From the NCBI RefSeq assembly GCF_019422935.1, contig NZ_JAHZCJ010000010.1, positions 1 through 64,000 on the forward strand: 64,000 nt of DNA. The letters run 5' to 3'. Under the pieces are notes generated by a model, which did no database searches, had not been told where the DNA came from, and saw only the letters and a program-made list of their open reading frames with translations. Positions 1 through 9,422 of the stretch are shown piece after piece (the stretch's first letter is position 1; each line of letters begins with the position of its first letter). Source of the DNA: Desulfovibrio sp. (GTDB taxonomy: Bacteria > Desulfobacterota > Desulfovibrionia > Desulfovibrionales > Desulfovibrionaceae). Made by a program: the position numbers and the translations under genes.

Positions 1-20
1 GAGCCTTACAGGCGCATATG

Positions 21-44
21 AAAAACCCCCGGCTAAGCCGGGGG
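21..44 (-). terminator. Rho-independent terminator of the small Cys-rich gene
   Basis: An 8-bp G+C stem (26-33 pairing with 37-44) has a 3-nt loop and is followed, on the minus strand, by five T residues at 25-21. It lies 28 bp beyond the stop of the small minus-strand gene at 72-263, which supports that gene being real. Confidence 0.85.
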
Positions 45-71
45 ATATTTATTTGTAGCAACGAACCACTT

Positions 72-263
72 CTAGCCTTTCTTGCCCTCGCTAGCACCCG
101 GCGTTTCCTGATTTTTGCCCTTTTGCCCGACCTCAGCGCCAGACTCGGAAGCATTGAACTGGCATGCGCCTATGCAACGGATGCCTCCACAATGCGGACA
201 AGCATTGCGCCGTTGCGGCAAAAACATGCACCGCAAAATTTCCAAAAATTGCTTGATCGCCAT
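72..263 (-). CDS. Small cysteine-rich hypothetical protein (63 aa)
   Basis: I do not recognise the family. The protein begins MAIKQFLEIL and carries a compact cysteine cluster, CPHCGGIRCIGAC at about residues 22-34 plus Cys12, which suggests a small zinc- or metal-binding knuckle. The C-terminus is polar and rich in Gly, Lys and Glu (QKGKNQE region) and looks disordered. The ATG at 263 has a GGTGGG-like ribosome site. An in-frame GTG at 302 would add 13 residues but has no good site. An obvious Rho-independent terminator follows the stop, so the gene is probably a single-gene transcript. Function unknown; the metal-binding idea is inference from cysteine spacing only. Confidence 0.6.
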   Translation of the reverse strand: MAIKQFLEILRCMFLPQRRNACPHCGGIRCIGACQFNASESGAEVGQKGKNQETPGASEGKKG

Positions 264-451
264 GCACCCACCGAGAGCATCTTTGTGTAGTGAAAGCCGC
301 ACGGCTTAATCATTACGCCGCAAAATCTCAGCATTGAAGCATTACAGGGATATTACCCCGCTCACCCGCAGCATCGCAAAGAACAGATACAGAGTGCCAG
401 CTTGACTAGTGGAACCACTGTCATGAAAAGGCCTTGACTATTCAGCTGGAG

Positions 452-799
452 CTAGATGGTAATAAGTTTTTCATCATCCTTGAGGATTTTTGTAAACGCC
501 TCCCCAATGTAAAAGACTTCATCAACACCTTCCAGCTTTTCTATCTGCTCAAACACACCGAGGTTTTCAGCACATTTTCTGCATGCTGAAACATGCCCGC
601 CAGCATCATGAAATTTCTTAAGAAGGCCTTGCAGCTTCACGTCTTCACAAATCAATTTAACCGTTGCCCCCCAAAGAATCAGGTGTACTTCTTCCCACCA
701 GCCTTTCAGCAAGGAATTTGTGGCATACATAAAGACCATATTTTCAGCGGTGACAGGGTTATCGTTAACCCACAGGATATGCAGACACTTTTTGCTCAT
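452..799 (-). CDS. DsrE/DsrF-like family protein
   Basis: A 115-residue protein with the DsrE-like pattern: a beta strand at the N-terminus (HILWVNDNPVTAENMVFMY), a central strand followed by LILWGATVKLICED, then GGHVSACRKCAENLGV with Cys73 and Cys76, and a C-terminal KLITI strand. Family members are small cytoplasmic oligomers. Some carry sulfur on a conserved cysteine, as in DsrE of DsrEFH and TusD; others are uncharacterised. The CxxC-like pair here fits thiol or persulfide chemistry, but no dsrF or dsrH partner lies beside it. The ATG at 799 follows a GGGGGAAACC ribosome site. Family assignment is good; the exact role is unknown. Confidence 0.8.
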   Translation of the reverse strand: MSKKCLHILWVNDNPVTAENMVFMYATNSLLKGWWEEVHLILWGATVKLICEDVKLQGLLKKFHDAGGHVSACRKCAENLGVFEQIEKLEGVDEVFYIGEAFTKILKDDEKLITI

Positions 800-1155
800 A
801 GGTTTCCCCCATCGGTCAAAGGGTTAGGCAAGTTGCAACAAAAGGACTATTCACAAGAAGAAATACATACCCTCCGTTGCCAGTTAGCCATGACAAACAT
901 GACTCGATGCCCACAAGCGCACCTTCGCTGACGCACTCAAACCAGCCCAATATTTCGCCAGATGACAAGAGGGATTCTGTGCCAGCGCCATGGATTCCAG
1001 CGGTCGATTCCTGACCCGGCGTTTGTACGCCTCGCCCTGCCCGCCTTGCTCAGGGCATAACAACGCCAACCACACAGTGCAAGAGCGCAGTTAGTAGCGC
1101 AGCACTCGTCCGCTATATTCTAAATGGCGGACGAAATCCTGTGGACAGTTTTCCA
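800..1155. other. Gene-poor stretch between the dsrE-like gene and the dcw terminator
   Basis: No convincing reading frame is present. The only ORFs are short, lack ribosome sites and look like chance. A 10-bp sequence at 1108-1117 recurs as its exact reverse complement at 1190-1199 around the dcw terminator. The promoter of the dsrE-like gene must lie near 800-880, but I see no good consensus. Confidence 0.5.
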
Positions 1156-1156
1156 A

Positions 1157-1190
1157 CAAAAAAGTCCGTGAAACCTAGGTCTCACGGACT
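1157..1190 (-). terminator. Rho-independent terminator of the dcw cluster
   Basis: A perfect 9-bp stem (1163-1171 with 1182-1190, AGTCCGTGA/TCACGGACT) has a loop containing CCTAGG. On the minus strand it is followed by a run of T residues at about 1163-1158. It lies about 140 bp past the ftsZ stop and is the best candidate for the end of the dcw transcript. A second G+C hairpin at 1216-1238 (GGGAGGCCC/GGGCCTCCC) and a small one at 1291-1309 lie between it and ftsZ and lack T-runs. They could act as 3' stability structures. Confidence 0.8.
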
Positions 1191-1332
1191 ATAGCGGACA
1201 TTTACGCCCCACTCTGGGAGGCCCCCAATGGGCCTCCCGGCGGGCATTTCAGGGCCGAAGAGGCAAGCCCTGAAAATCATGGGCCTTCCTGGCAGAAAAA
1301 TATTCTGCCAAGGCGCTCAGGCAACAGCAGTA

Positions 1333-2646
1333 TTAGTCGGCCTGAGTGCGGATGAAGGTAGGAATTTCAAAATCGTCCTCATCATAGGTGAAGTCTTCGT
1401 GGCCAGGGTTGTGCGCACGGCGGCGCGGCTGGCCTACAACTTCACGCTTCTGCAAATATGAAGGACGGCTACTGTTTTCGTCATACCAGCGTTCAACCTC
1501 AGAGCGGCGCGAAGACTGAGGCAAACGTGATTCTCCACGTTCCTGCTCTTCCATCATGCCCTGCTGCGAAAGGCGAGAGGTGGTGCGGCGCGGTTCGGCA
1601 ACCACGGCGTCAGGGCCGGGCTTGCGGAAGTTGGTGACAGTGGCCGCAGGAGCCTGCACGGCCTGAATAACCTGAGGAGAGTCAATGCCGGTGGCAATAA
1701 CGGTGAGACGAATTTCGTCGCCGATATTGTCGTCAAACACAACACCAAAGATGATGTTGGCTTCTTCAGGAGTGGCATCGCCGATGATGTCGCCGATTTC
1801 GGCAATTTCCTCGGCAGTGATGTCGGTGGGGGCGGTGATGTTGTACAGAACCGCCTTGGCGCTCTCAAGCGAAACATCTTCAAGCAGCGGGCTCATGATG
1901 GCGCGCTGGGCGGCCTCGCGGGCGCGGTTTTCGCCAGAGGCGATGCCCGTGCCCATCAGGGCCATGCCGGCTTCGGCCATGGTGGTGCGCACGTCTGCAA
2001 AGTCGAGATTGATGAGGCCTTCGCCCACAATGACGTCAGAAATACCCTTGACGGCGTAGTACAGCACATCGTTGGCCTTCTGAAGCATTTCGGAGAAAGG
2101 AGCCTTCTTGGGGGCAAAGGCCAGCAGACGGTCGTTGGGGATGGTGATCAGGCAGTCCACATGCTGCTTGAACTCTTCAAGCCCTGCTTCCGCCGCACGC
2201 TTGCGCTTGGCGCCTTCAAAGCTGAAAGGCTTGGTCACAACACCCACGGTGAGGACGCCCATTTCCTTGGCAGCCTGAGCAACAACAGGAGCAGCGCCGG
2301 TACCGGTGCCGCCGCCCATGCCAGCGGTAACAAAGACCATATCGGCATCGCCGATGGCTTCACGAATGCTGCCAACGCTTTCCACCGCCGCCTCACGGCC
2401 AATGGCGGGGTTGGCGCCAGCGCCAAGACCCTTGGTGAGCTTTTCACCAAGCTGCACCTTAACAGAGGCGCCGTTCTTGTTCAGCGCCTGCACATCGGTG
2501 TTGGCGCAAACAAACTGCACTCCGCGCAGGCCAGAGGCAATCATGTTCTGCACTGCGTTACCGCCGCCACCACCTACGCCAATAACTTTGATCTTGGCAT
2601 TGCTGGCCAACGAGGTATCGATATCATCAACGATAGACTGAGCCAT
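1333..2646 (-). CDS. ftsZ: Cell division protein FtsZ
   Basis: Tubulin-like GTPase that polymerises at mid-cell into the Z-ring. The 437-residue protein has the tubulin signature GGGTGTG at about residues 111-117, the T7 synergy loop NLDFAD at about 213-218, a low-complexity Arg/Ser/Glu-rich linker after about residue 320, and the C-terminal peptide EIPTFIR that binds FtsA and other tethers. The start chosen is MAQSIVDD at 2646, preceded by AGGAGAGG at ideal spacing; the open frame extends 9 codons upstream without a site. It is the last gene of the dcw cluster, 45 bp after ftsA, followed by hairpins and a terminator. Confidence 0.98.
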   Translation of the reverse strand: MAQSIVDDIDTSLASNAKIKVIGVGGGGGNAVQNMIASGLRGVQFVCANTDVQALNKNGASVKVQLGEKLTKGLGAGANPAIGREAAVESVGSIREAIGDADMVFVTAGMGGGTGTGAAPVVAQAAKEMGVLTVGVVTKPFSFEGAKRKRAAEAGLEEFKQHVDCLITIPNDRLLAFAPKKAPFSEMLQKANDVLYYAVKGISDVIVGEGLINLDFADVRTTMAEAGMALMGTGIASGENRAREAAQRAIMSPLLEDVSLESAKAVLYNITAPTDITAEEIAEIGDIIGDATPEEANIIFGVVFDDNIGDEIRLTVIATGIDSPQVIQAVQAPAATVTNFRKPGPDAVVAEPRRTTSRLSQQGMMEEQERGESRLPQSSRRSEVERWYDENSSRPSYLQKREVVGQPRRRAHNPGHEDFTYDEDDFEIPTFIRTQAD

Positions 2647-2691
2647 TACACCTCTCCTCTGTGCTGTCCTCAAAATGCCCGCTTGAGGTTG

Positions 2692-3927
2692 TTATGAAAT
2701 GTCCGCAAACCACTTTTTCATTCGCGAAAGCACACCGTCAAAAACGCCGCTTTCACTACGTGTGGTAAATTTTTTCTGCCCGGAAAGTTCCTTTTCCGCA
2801 CCGTAACGCAGCAAACCGACCGCCGTGGAAAACTTGGGGCTGTTGACCACGTCTTTCAGGCCCCCAATGTTACGCGGGTAGCCAATGCGCGTGGGCAGAT
2901 TGAAAATCTGTTCGCCCAGTTCCTGGCAGCCTTCAATCAGCGCCGTGCCGCCCGTGAGCACCACGCCTGCGCCGATCATGTCCTTGTAGCCGGAGCGCAC
3001 GAGGGTCTGATCCACAAGGTAAAGAATTTCTTCCATGCGGGGTTCGCATATTTCGGCCAGCACCTGACGCGAAAGCCGACGCGGCTCACGGCCACCCACG
3101 CTGGGAACTTCGATAAATTCATCGTTGCGCACAAGGTCGGCAAGGGCGCAGCCATACTTGAGCTTGATCTTTTCGGCAGAGGCGATGGGAGTGCGCAGAC
3201 CAAAGGCAATGTCGTTGGAAAGGTTCTGCCCGCCGAGCGCCAGAACAGCCGTGTGCTTGATTGCATCGTTGGCAAAAACGGCAATATCGGTGGTGCCGCC
3301 GCCCAGATCAACCAGAGCAACGCCGATTTCGCGTTCTTCTTCGGTCAGCACGGCCTTGGCCGATGCCAGCGATTCAAGGGCAATATCGGCAACTTCAAGC
3401 TGGCTGCGGTGGCACGAGCGCACAATGTTTTGGGCTGAAGAAACAGCGCCCGTAACAATGTGCACCTTCACTTCAAGGCGTACGCCAGCCATGCCGAGCG
3501 GGTCGGCAATGCCGCGCTGGTTATCAACAATGTATTCCTGAGGCAGAATATGGATGACCTCTCGGTCGGCAGGAATGGCCACAGCCCTGGCGGCATCAAG
3601 GGCGCGTTCAATATCGCGCTGCGCGACCTCGCCGCCCTTGACGGCAATCACGCCGTGGCTGTTGATGCCCATGATGTGGCTGCCCGCAATCCCAACGTAT
3701 ACGGAGTGGATTTCGCAGCCCGCCATAAGTTCCGCATCTTCCACGGCCTTGCGGATGGACTGGACGGTCTGTTCAATGTTGACCACCACGCCCTTGCGCA
3801 AACCAGTGGAAACACTGGTGCCGATGCCCACCACATCTACAAGTCCCGACTCCGACAGCTCGCCCACCACAGCGCATATCTTTGTGGTGCCGATGTCGAG
3901 GCCAACGATGAGCTCGGACTTATTCAT
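2692..3927 (-). CDS. ftsA: Cell division protein FtsA
   Basis: Actin-fold ATPase that anchors FtsZ to the membrane and helps activate septal synthesis. It begins MNKSELIVGLDIGTTK, the phosphate-1 motif of the actin/Hsp70 superfamily. VALVDLGGGTTDIAVF gives phosphate-2 and GVVLTGGTALIEG the adenosine motif. The C-terminus (VLSRMKKWFADIS) looks like the usual amphipathic membrane-targeting helix. The 411-residue length is normal. The start at 3927 is backed by GAGGAGAATGGC; the frame is open 19 codons further upstream but those lack family similarity. It lies between ftsQ (69 bp upstream) and ftsZ. Confidence 0.97.
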   Translation of the reverse strand: MNKSELIVGLDIGTTKICAVVGELSESGLVDVVGIGTSVSTGLRKGVVVNIEQTVQSIRKAVEDAELMAGCEIHSVYVGIAGSHIMGINSHGVIAVKGGEVAQRDIERALDAARAVAIPADREVIHILPQEYIVDNQRGIADPLGMAGVRLEVKVHIVTGAVSSAQNIVRSCHRSQLEVADIALESLASAKAVLTEEEREIGVALVDLGGGTTDIAVFANDAIKHTAVLALGGQNLSNDIAFGLRTPIASAEKIKLKYGCALADLVRNDEFIEVPSVGGREPRRLSRQVLAEICEPRMEEILYLVDQTLVRSGYKDMIGAGVVLTGGTALIEGCQELGEQIFNLPTRIGYPRNIGGLKDVVNSPKFSTAVGLLRYGAEKELSGQKKFTTRSESGVFDGVLSRMKKWFADIS

Positions 3928-3996
3928 GCCATTCTCCTCAAAACGCCTGTCTCCGGGTCGCAACGGCATGCCACTCTGGCACATGCCGCAAGTTTC

Positions 3997-4881
3997 TTAC
4001 GCTGGCTGGTTAAGTAAAACCCAAACGTTGCCGTTAACAGATCGAATCTCGCGAACATTGCGCAGTTCGTGTCTGCGGGCCAGATCGCCCAGGGTCAGAC
4101 TCAACCGGGAAAGATTGCCCTCCCAATCGTCAGTAGCGATGGAAAGCCGCATTTCCCTGTCTTCAAGATAAATTTCAATGCCCTTGCCGGGACTCACGCT
4201 GACGGATGAAACAGCCCCCGCCTCTATGGGCAGCAAACCGCTTTGCATTCCCTTCATCAGACGCGTCAGGTACGGCAAGGCGTCTTCTGCCCCCGAGTCA
4301 ACGCGCAGGGTGGGCAGCGAGAGAAAATTCTTGCTCTCGACCGGCGCTATAATCTCGCCAAGCTCGTTGGCGTAATACAGCACCCCGTCCTTATGCACCC
4401 AAAAAGAAGGCAGCCGTTCTTTCAGCCGAATCACGAACCTGTCAGGCAGAAGGCGCTTAACAGAAACTTCCTCAACCCAGGGTGTCTTGCGCAGGTTTCT
4501 TTCAACCTTGGCAATGCTGACCGCCAGGCTGTTGTCGCCCTCGCGGATGCCGCCGTATTGCAGCACCATGTCGTGCGAGAGGCGCACATTACCGGTCACG
4601 TCAACATGGCGGGTGGTGAAGAAATCGCTGGTTATGGCCTTGTTGTAGAGCCAGAGCGACGAATAACACACACCCGCAAGAATCAGCCCTAGACAGGCCA
4701 GCAGCACAGTCAGCGCCGCAAGGCTTTTCAGCCCGCTGAAGCCCCTGAGCTTCTTGAAAATCCCCGCAATAACCCCGCCCGCACGTACGTTTGACCCGCC
4801 GCCGCTTTTCTTGACTGGGGCAGATGCTCGTGTGTAGGAGTTACGGGCTTTGCGTCCGTTTTTTTTCAGGGCAAGGGGCAT
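3997..4881 (-). CDS. ftsQ: Cell division protein FtsQ (DivIB)
   Basis: Bitopic division protein that links FtsL/FtsB-type partners and FtsW-FtsI to the early divisome. The 294 residues comprise a basic cytoplasmic tail (about 1-50), one membrane segment (about 53-78, SLAALTVLLACLGLILAGV), a POTRA domain beginning about residue 87 (TTRHVDVTGNVRLSHD), and the FtsQ beta domain with the typical LKERLPSFWVHKDGVLYYAN stretch. Its start overlaps the end of murB by 16 bp, suggesting translational coupling. FtsQ is weakly conserved, so the call rests on domain order and on its place between murB and ftsA. Confidence 0.94.
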   Translation of the reverse strand: MPLALKKNGRKARNSYTRASAPVKKSGGGSNVRAGGVIAGIFKKLRGFSGLKSLAALTVLLACLGLILAGVCYSSLWLYNKAITSDFFTTRHVDVTGNVRLSHDMVLQYGGIREGDNSLAVSIAKVERNLRKTPWVEEVSVKRLLPDRFVIRLKERLPSFWVHKDGVLYYANELGEIIAPVESKNFLSLPTLRVDSGAEDALPYLTRLMKGMQSGLLPIEAGAVSSVSVSPGKGIEIYLEDREMRLSIATDDWEGNLSRLSLTLGDLARRHELRNVREIRSVNGNVWVLLNQPA

Positions 4882-5756
4882 GGCACTATCCTGACCTCCG
4901 GCTCAAGCTCAATGCCAAACCGTTGCCGCACAGCTTGCCGGGCCTCTTGCAACAGGGCCAAGGCCGCCGTGGCGCTGCCCTTGCCTTCATTAATCAAAAA
5001 ATTTGCATGCAGGGTTGAAAAGGCCATTCCCCCAAGCTGCCTGCCCTTGAAACCGGCCTCGTCAAGAAGCCTCCCGGCAGACATTTCCGGCGTGGGATTT
5101 TTGAATACGCACCCCGCGCTCCAAGCCGTCACAGGTTGTTTAGACTTTTTCTTAAAAAAGTTGTGACGCATGCAATTACAGATGCCATCCCTTTCAGCAA
5201 CGGTCAAGCCAAATGTGGCTTCCAAGACGATAAAATCATTCTTTTTCCCGTTAATGCTGAGAGTACGATAGCCGTATTGCAGTGCATCTTCGTTGATACG
5301 CTGAATGGTGTTATCAATAAACACCTGAATATTATAAATATTTTTACATGTTTCCGTACCATGCGAGCCAGCATTCATGGCAACAGCCCCGCCCACGCTG
5401 CCGGGTATGCCCACCAGCCCTTCAAGGCCGGAAAGCCCGTTTACAGCGCAAAAACGCAGCAGCCGCGCCATAGGAACGCCCGCTCCCGCACGCACCAGAA
5501 CCTTGCCCTCGTGCTCGCCCACAATGACCGGGCCGTCACTAAAAAACGGGCGGATCAGAACCAGCGGCAACTCGCCGTCCTGTGCAAGAATATTGCTGCC
5601 CGCGCCCAGCACCAATGGTGTGCCGCCAAGAGCCTTGAGCCTATCGGGCAATAGATAAAGGTCTTCGCTCCGCTCGAGTATTATTTCCGCAATGGCGGTC
5701 CCCCCCACCCTCAGCGTGGTGCGTGGGGCAAGAAAAGGAGCGGGCATCTCACGCAT
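4866..5756 (-). CDS. murB: UDP-N-acetylenolpyruvoylglucosamine reductase MurB
   Basis: FAD enzyme that reduces UDP-GlcNAc-enolpyruvate with NADPH to UDP-MurNAc. It has the FAD-binding PCMH region with [11 protein letters not shown] near residue 50, [15 protein letters not shown] further on, and the C-terminal [16 protein letters not shown] and HANFLIN motifs of MurB. The start MREMPAPF at 5756 is preceded by GGAAGGA at good spacing and overlaps the murC stop by 8 bp; an upstream in-frame start would lie inside murC. The 296-residue size fits the shorter type II MurB. MurA is not in this window. Confidence 0.96.
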   Translation of the reverse strand: MREMPAPFLAPRTTLRVGGTAIAEIILERSEDLYLLPDRLKALGGTPLVLGAGSNILAQDGELPLVLIRPFFSDGPVIVGEHEGKVLVRAGAGVPMARLLRFCAVNGLSGLEGLVGIPGSVGGAVAMNAGSHGTETCKNIYNIQVFIDNTIQRINEDALQYGYRTLSINGKKNDFIVLEATFGLTVAERDGICNCMRHNFFKKKSKQPVTAWSAGCVFKNPTPEMSAGRLLDEAGFKGRQLGGMAFSTLHANFLINEGKGSATAALALLQEARQAVRQRFGIELEPEVRIVPCPLP

Positions 5757-7122
5757 GGTCTTGTCCTTCCAGCCAGGCGGGGCCAAGGCGGGTGATGCTG
5801 CCAGCGCCAAGGGTCAGCAGCACATCACCCTCGCGCAACACATTGGGCAGGGCTGCGGCAAGGTCATTAAGGGTCTGGTAGTATTCCACCGGAGTTGTGG
5901 AAACCTGACGGATGCCTTGAGCGAGACTCTGCCCCGAAACACCGGGAATGGGCTTTTCAGACGCGGCGTAAATTTCGGTGAGCAGCAGCTGATCCACACT
6001 GTCAAAAACTTTGCAGAACTCGCCAAAATGGGCCTGTGTGCGACTGAAACGGTGCGGCTGAAAAGCCGCCACAATGCGCCGACCAGGAAAGACCTGCCGC
6101 GCCGTTGCAAGGGTAGCCGCAATTTCCGCCGGGTGATGGCCGTAATCGTCAACCACAGTCACACCGCCCTTCTCGCCCTTGAATTCAAAGCGTCGCCCCA
6201 CGCCGCCAAAACCATTCAGGCCCTCGGCGCATTTTTCAAAGCTGATGTCCACTTCCATAGCCGCGCCAATGGCGGCCAGAGCGTTGAGCATATTATGACG
6301 ACCCGGCTGCGGTAGGCTGACCTGACCGAGCTTGACGCCGTTGCGCCACACCTCAAAGTTGTTGCGCACGCCGCATTCAAGCGGCACGGCGCGCAGCACG
6401 TTGTCCTCCGCAAAGCCGTAAGTAAGCACAGGGCGCTTCACACGTGCAAGCAGGGCGCGCACGCCGGGGTCGTCGCCGCAGACGATGTTCAGGCCGTAAA
6501 AAGGAACGTTGTTCATGAACTGCACAAAGGCATCATCAATGCCCTGTCGGGTTTTGTAGTGATCCAGATGGTCTTCGTCCACGTTGGTCACGACATTGAT
6601 GATGGGCAAAAGACACAGAAAGGAGCCGTCAGACTCGTCGGCTTCGGCTATCAGATATTCGCCGTGCCCAAGATGTGCGTTGGTGCCATAAGCGTTGAGC
6701 CTGCCGCCGATAATAACTGTAGGATCAAGCTCCGCAGTATCAAAGATAGATGCCGTAAGTGATGTTGTAGTGGTCTTGCCATGTGTACCGGCAATGGCAA
6801 TGCCCTGTCGCAAGCGCATCAGTTCTGCCAGCATTTCGGCGCGCGGGATTATGGCAATGTTGCGGCGGCGTGCTTCCACAAGCTCTGGATTTTCATCGCT
6901 GATGGCGGTGGACTTTACCAGAACCTGAACATCCCCCACGTTTTCCGCGGCATGGCCCACGGCAACGTGTGCGCCAAGGTCGCGCAGATGACGCACAACG
7001 GCAGAATCGCTCATGTCAGAGCCGGAAACCTCGTAGCCCTGATTGAGAAGAACCTCGGCAATGCCGCTCATGCCCGCGCCGCCAATGCCCACCATATGAA
7101 TACGCCGAATCTTGCTGTTCAT
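5749..7122 (-). CDS. murC: UDP-N-acetylmuramate--L-alanine ligase MurC
   Basis: Adds L-Ala to UDP-MurNAc, the first step of peptide-stem assembly in the cytoplasm. The 457-residue Mur ligase shows the N-terminal UDP-binding [15 protein letters not shown], the ATP P-loop GTHGKTTTT at about 112-120, the central EADESDGSF and [10 protein letters not shown] motifs, and [10 protein letters not shown] in the C-terminal domain. These are specific for MurC over MurD, MurE and MurF. The ATG at 7122 has an AAAGGTAG site. A 75-bp gap separates it from murG upstream, and it overlaps murB downstream. Confidence 0.98.
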   Translation of the reverse strand: MNSKIRRIHMVGIGGAGMSGIAEVLLNQGYEVSGSDMSDSAVVRHLRDLGAHVAVGHAAENVGDVQVLVKSTAISDENPELVEARRRNIAIIPRAEMLAELMRLRQGIAIAGTHGKTTTTSLTASIFDTAELDPTVIIGGRLNAYGTNAHLGHGEYLIAEADESDGSFLCLLPIINVVTNVDEDHLDHYKTRQGIDDAFVQFMNNVPFYGLNIVCGDDPGVRALLARVKRPVLTYGFAEDNVLRAVPLECGVRNNFEVWRNGVKLGQVSLPQPGRHNMLNALAAIGAAMEVDISFEKCAEGLNGFGGVGRRFEFKGEKGGVTVVDDYGHHPAEIAATLATARQVFPGRRIVAAFQPHRFSRTQAHFGEFCKVFDSVDQLLLTEIYAASEKPIPGVSGQSLAQGIRQVSTTPVEYYQTLNDLAAALPNVLREGDVLLTLGAGSITRLGPAWLEGQDHA

Positions 7123-7197
7123 GCTCTACCTTTAAAGAAAGTCTAGATAATTTAAAGGGTTGAATTCACCCTTGGATATTGGATGCTGAAACCCTGT

Positions 7198-8262
7198 TTA
7201 CGCTGTTTGTTCCAGAACCGCGACCACGCGCGCTGCCGCGTCAGGCCGGGCAGCGGCAAGTGCGGCTGCGGCCATGGGTTCGCGTTCGCCGGGCATGGTC
7301 AGGAGCCGCAGCAGGATGTCAGACATCCCCTGTACGGCCATACGTCCTTCAGGCACCAGTACGGCAGCGCCGCTGCGGGTCAACACCTCGGCATTGCGGG
7401 TCTGGTGATCGTGAATGGCATAGGGAAAAGGCACAAGAACCGAGGGCAGGCCTGCGGCGCAAAGCTCCGCTACCGTGCTGGCCCCGGCGCGGCACAGGGC
7501 CACGTCCGCCCAGGCATAGGCCCCGGCCATGTCGTCTATAAAGGCGGAAACGCATTCGGGGGCATAACCCGCAGCCACATAGGCCGCGCGCGCACTGCCC
7601 TCGTCGGTTATGCCGGTCTGGTGGCGGATCTCCACCCCGGCACCGCGAAATTCCGCCAGATTTTCAAGCATAAAGGCATTGAGTGCATGCGCGCCCTGCG
7701 AACCGCCTACGACCAGCAGACGGCGCGTCTGCCGGTGGCGATCCACCTGCCCCACCGCACTTACGGCCGCCCGCACAGGGTTGCCCGTAAACACGCATTT
7801 CTTCATATCAAAGCCGCTGGTGTTGGGCAGCGAAATGCACACGCGCCGCGCAAGCCGGGCCAGAAAACGGTTGCTGGCACCGGCTATGGCGTTCTGCTCG
7901 TGCAGCACGCCGGGCACGCCAAGAATACGTGCGGCCAGCATGGGCGCAAATGCGGCATACCCGCCGAATCCAGCCACAACATCAGGCTTGAAACGGCGTA
8001 GAATGCCCACGGCCTTGCCCACGGCAAGGGCCATCTGCGCGCCTGCGCCCACAGCCTTGAAGCCGCGCCCCAAAAGACCGCGCACAGGCAGTCCCTCAAA
8101 GGGAATGCCCGCCTGACGCATCAGCCGTTCTTCCGGCCCGTAGAGCGAGCCAACAAACAGCAAGTTGGCATTGGGATTGCGACGCCGCAATTCCTCTGCC
8201 ACAGCCAATGCCGGAAAGATATGCCCGCCCGTGCCGCCGGTCGTCAGGATGATGTTGTCCAT
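7198..8262 (-). CDS. murG: Lipid II synthase MurG (undecaprenyl-PP-MurNAc-pentapeptide GlcNAc transferase)
   Basis: Peripheral membrane GT28 enzyme that transfers GlcNAc from UDP-GlcNAc to lipid I, making lipid II on the inner face of the membrane. Visible motifs are TTGGTGGHIFPALA at residues 7-20, a second Gly-rich loop in VAGFGGYAAFAP, and the UDP-binding C-domain motifs VGGSQGAHALN and CRAGASTVAEL. The start MDNIIL at 8262 follows AAGGACGG and lies within the last codons of ftsW (19 bp overlap), so the two are probably coupled. The 354-residue length is typical. Confidence 0.97.
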   Translation of the reverse strand: MDNIILTTGGTGGHIFPALAVAEELRRRNPNANLLFVGSLYGPEERLMRQAGIPFEGLPVRGLLGRGFKAVGAGAQMALAVGKAVGILRRFKPDVVAGFGGYAAFAPMLAARILGVPGVLHEQNAIAGASNRFLARLARRVCISLPNTSGFDMKKCVFTGNPVRAAVSAVGQVDRHRQTRRLLVVGGSQGAHALNAFMLENLAEFRGAGVEIRHQTGITDEGSARAAYVAAGYAPECVSAFIDDMAGAYAWADVALCRAGASTVAELCAAGLPSVLVPFPYAIHDHQTRNAEVLTRSGAAVLVPEGRMAVQGMSDILLRLLTMPGEREPMAAAALAAARPDAAARVVAVLEQTA

Positions 8263-9422
8263 GTGTCCGCCGTCCTTGAAAAGTTCATGAGCAGGCCCAC
8301 GCACAGCATGGTGGCCAAAAGGTTACTACCGCCGTAACTCATGAGGGGCATGGGCACGCCCTTGGGCGGCGCAACCCCCATGACCACGGCCAGATTCATG
8401 ACCGAACCCATTGCAAGAATGGTGGTAATGCCGAATGCGGTAAAACGGTCGCGCAGATTCCGCTGGCCCATGATGATTTTGTAGCAGCGCCAAAAAAGCA
8501 GAGCAAACAGAATCATCACGGCGCTTACGCCCACAAAGCCCATTTCTTCGGCAAGCACGGCCATGATAAAGTCGTTGTGCGCTTCAGGCAGATAAAACAT
8601 CTTCTGCTTGCTTGCGCCAACGCCTACGCCAAAGAAACTGCCCGACCCAATGGCAAGCAGCGACTGCACAAGCTGGTAGCCCGTGTTGTGCGCATCCTGA
8701 AAAGGATCAAGAAAGGCCAGCAGACGGCGCAGACGATACGGCGAAGAGATGGCCAGCGCCATAGCGCCGCCGCATGCGAGCGCCACCGAAAAGAACAGAT
8801 AGACAAAGCGGGTGCCGCCCGCCACGCACATGAAAAACAGAATACTTGCCAGAACGACGGCGCTGCCGAAGTCAGGCTGCAAAAGCAGCAAAAAGCAGAA
8901 CAGCCCCGTAACGGCAAAGGGAGGAATGACGCCCCGGCTGAACGTCTTGATAAGTTCCTGCTTGGAACTCATGAAATACGCCAGATACAGCGCCAGCGCA
9001 ATTTTGACGAATTCCATGGGCTGAATGGAGATAAAACCCAGAGGGATCCAGCGTTTTGCACCATTGATGGCAGGGGTAAGGGGCGAGAGCGTCACCAGCA
9101 GCAGAAGCAGCGCAAGAAAGAGCGCAGGATACTGCATGCGGTACAGCCAGTGCCTTGGCAGAAGGGCCGCGCTCCACAGCGCAACGCCGCCGCCAAGGGC
9201 AAAAATGACCTGACGCTTGAAGAAAAAGTATTTGTCGCCGTTGACCTGCTCCGCCACGATGCCGCTGGCCGAAAGCACCATCACGAGACCAATGGAAAGG
9301 ATAATGAGCATGATGGTGAAAAGCCACCAGTCAAAGGGCGCGAACGGCCCTTCTTCCGTGGCTCTCGCCATGGCGCTGTTTACCTTGGGCGCTTTTTCCT
9401 TACCGCTGAAGATGTTCTTCAT
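8244..9422 (-). CDS. ftsW: SEDS peptidoglycan glycosyltransferase FtsW
   Basis: Polytopic septal glycan polymerase that works with FtsI on lipid II. After a short cytoplasmic N-terminus (about 30 residues) come roughly ten membrane helices, with the SEDS-family signatures WIPLGFISIQPMEFVKIALAL, QPDFGSAVVLASI, the extracellular loop ending in YLPEAHNDFIMAVLAEEMGF, and GVAPPKGVPMPLMSYGGSN near the C-terminus. Location between murD and murG favours FtsW over the elongation enzyme RodA. It overlaps the murD stop by 4 bp (ATGA) and murG by 19 bp. Confidence 0.97.
   Translation of the reverse strand: MKNIFSGKEKAPKVNSAMARATEEGPFAPFDWWLFTIMLIILSIGLVMVLSASGIVAEQVNGDKYFFFKRQVIFALGGGVALWSAALLPRHWLYRMQYPALFLALLLLLVTLSPLTPAINGAKRWIPLGFISIQPMEFVKIALALYLAYFMSSKQELIKTFSRGVIPPFAVTGLFCFLLLLQPDFGSAVVLASILFFMCVAGGTRFVYLFFSVALACGGAMALAISSPYRLRRLLAFLDPFQDAHNTGYQLVQSLLAIGSGSFFGVGVGASKQKMFYLPEAHNDFIMAVLAEEMGFVGVSAVMILFALLFWRCYKIIMGQRNLRDRFTAFGITTILAMGSVMNLAVVMGVAPPKGVPMPLMSYGGSNLLATMLCVGLLMNFSRTADTWTTSS

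Noticed and set aside
884..1075. A 63-codon minus-strand ORF in the gene-poor stretch after the dsrE-like gene
   Set aside because: No ribosome site, no motif, and Trp/Cys/His-rich composition unlike neighbouring proteins. Probably a chance frame.
1163..1190. The hairpin after ftsZ considered as a recombination or att site
   Set aside because: It has the form of a Rho-independent terminator on the minus strand, with a perfect stem followed by a T-run, and its position after ftsZ explains it. The outer 10-bp repeat is kept as a separate observation.
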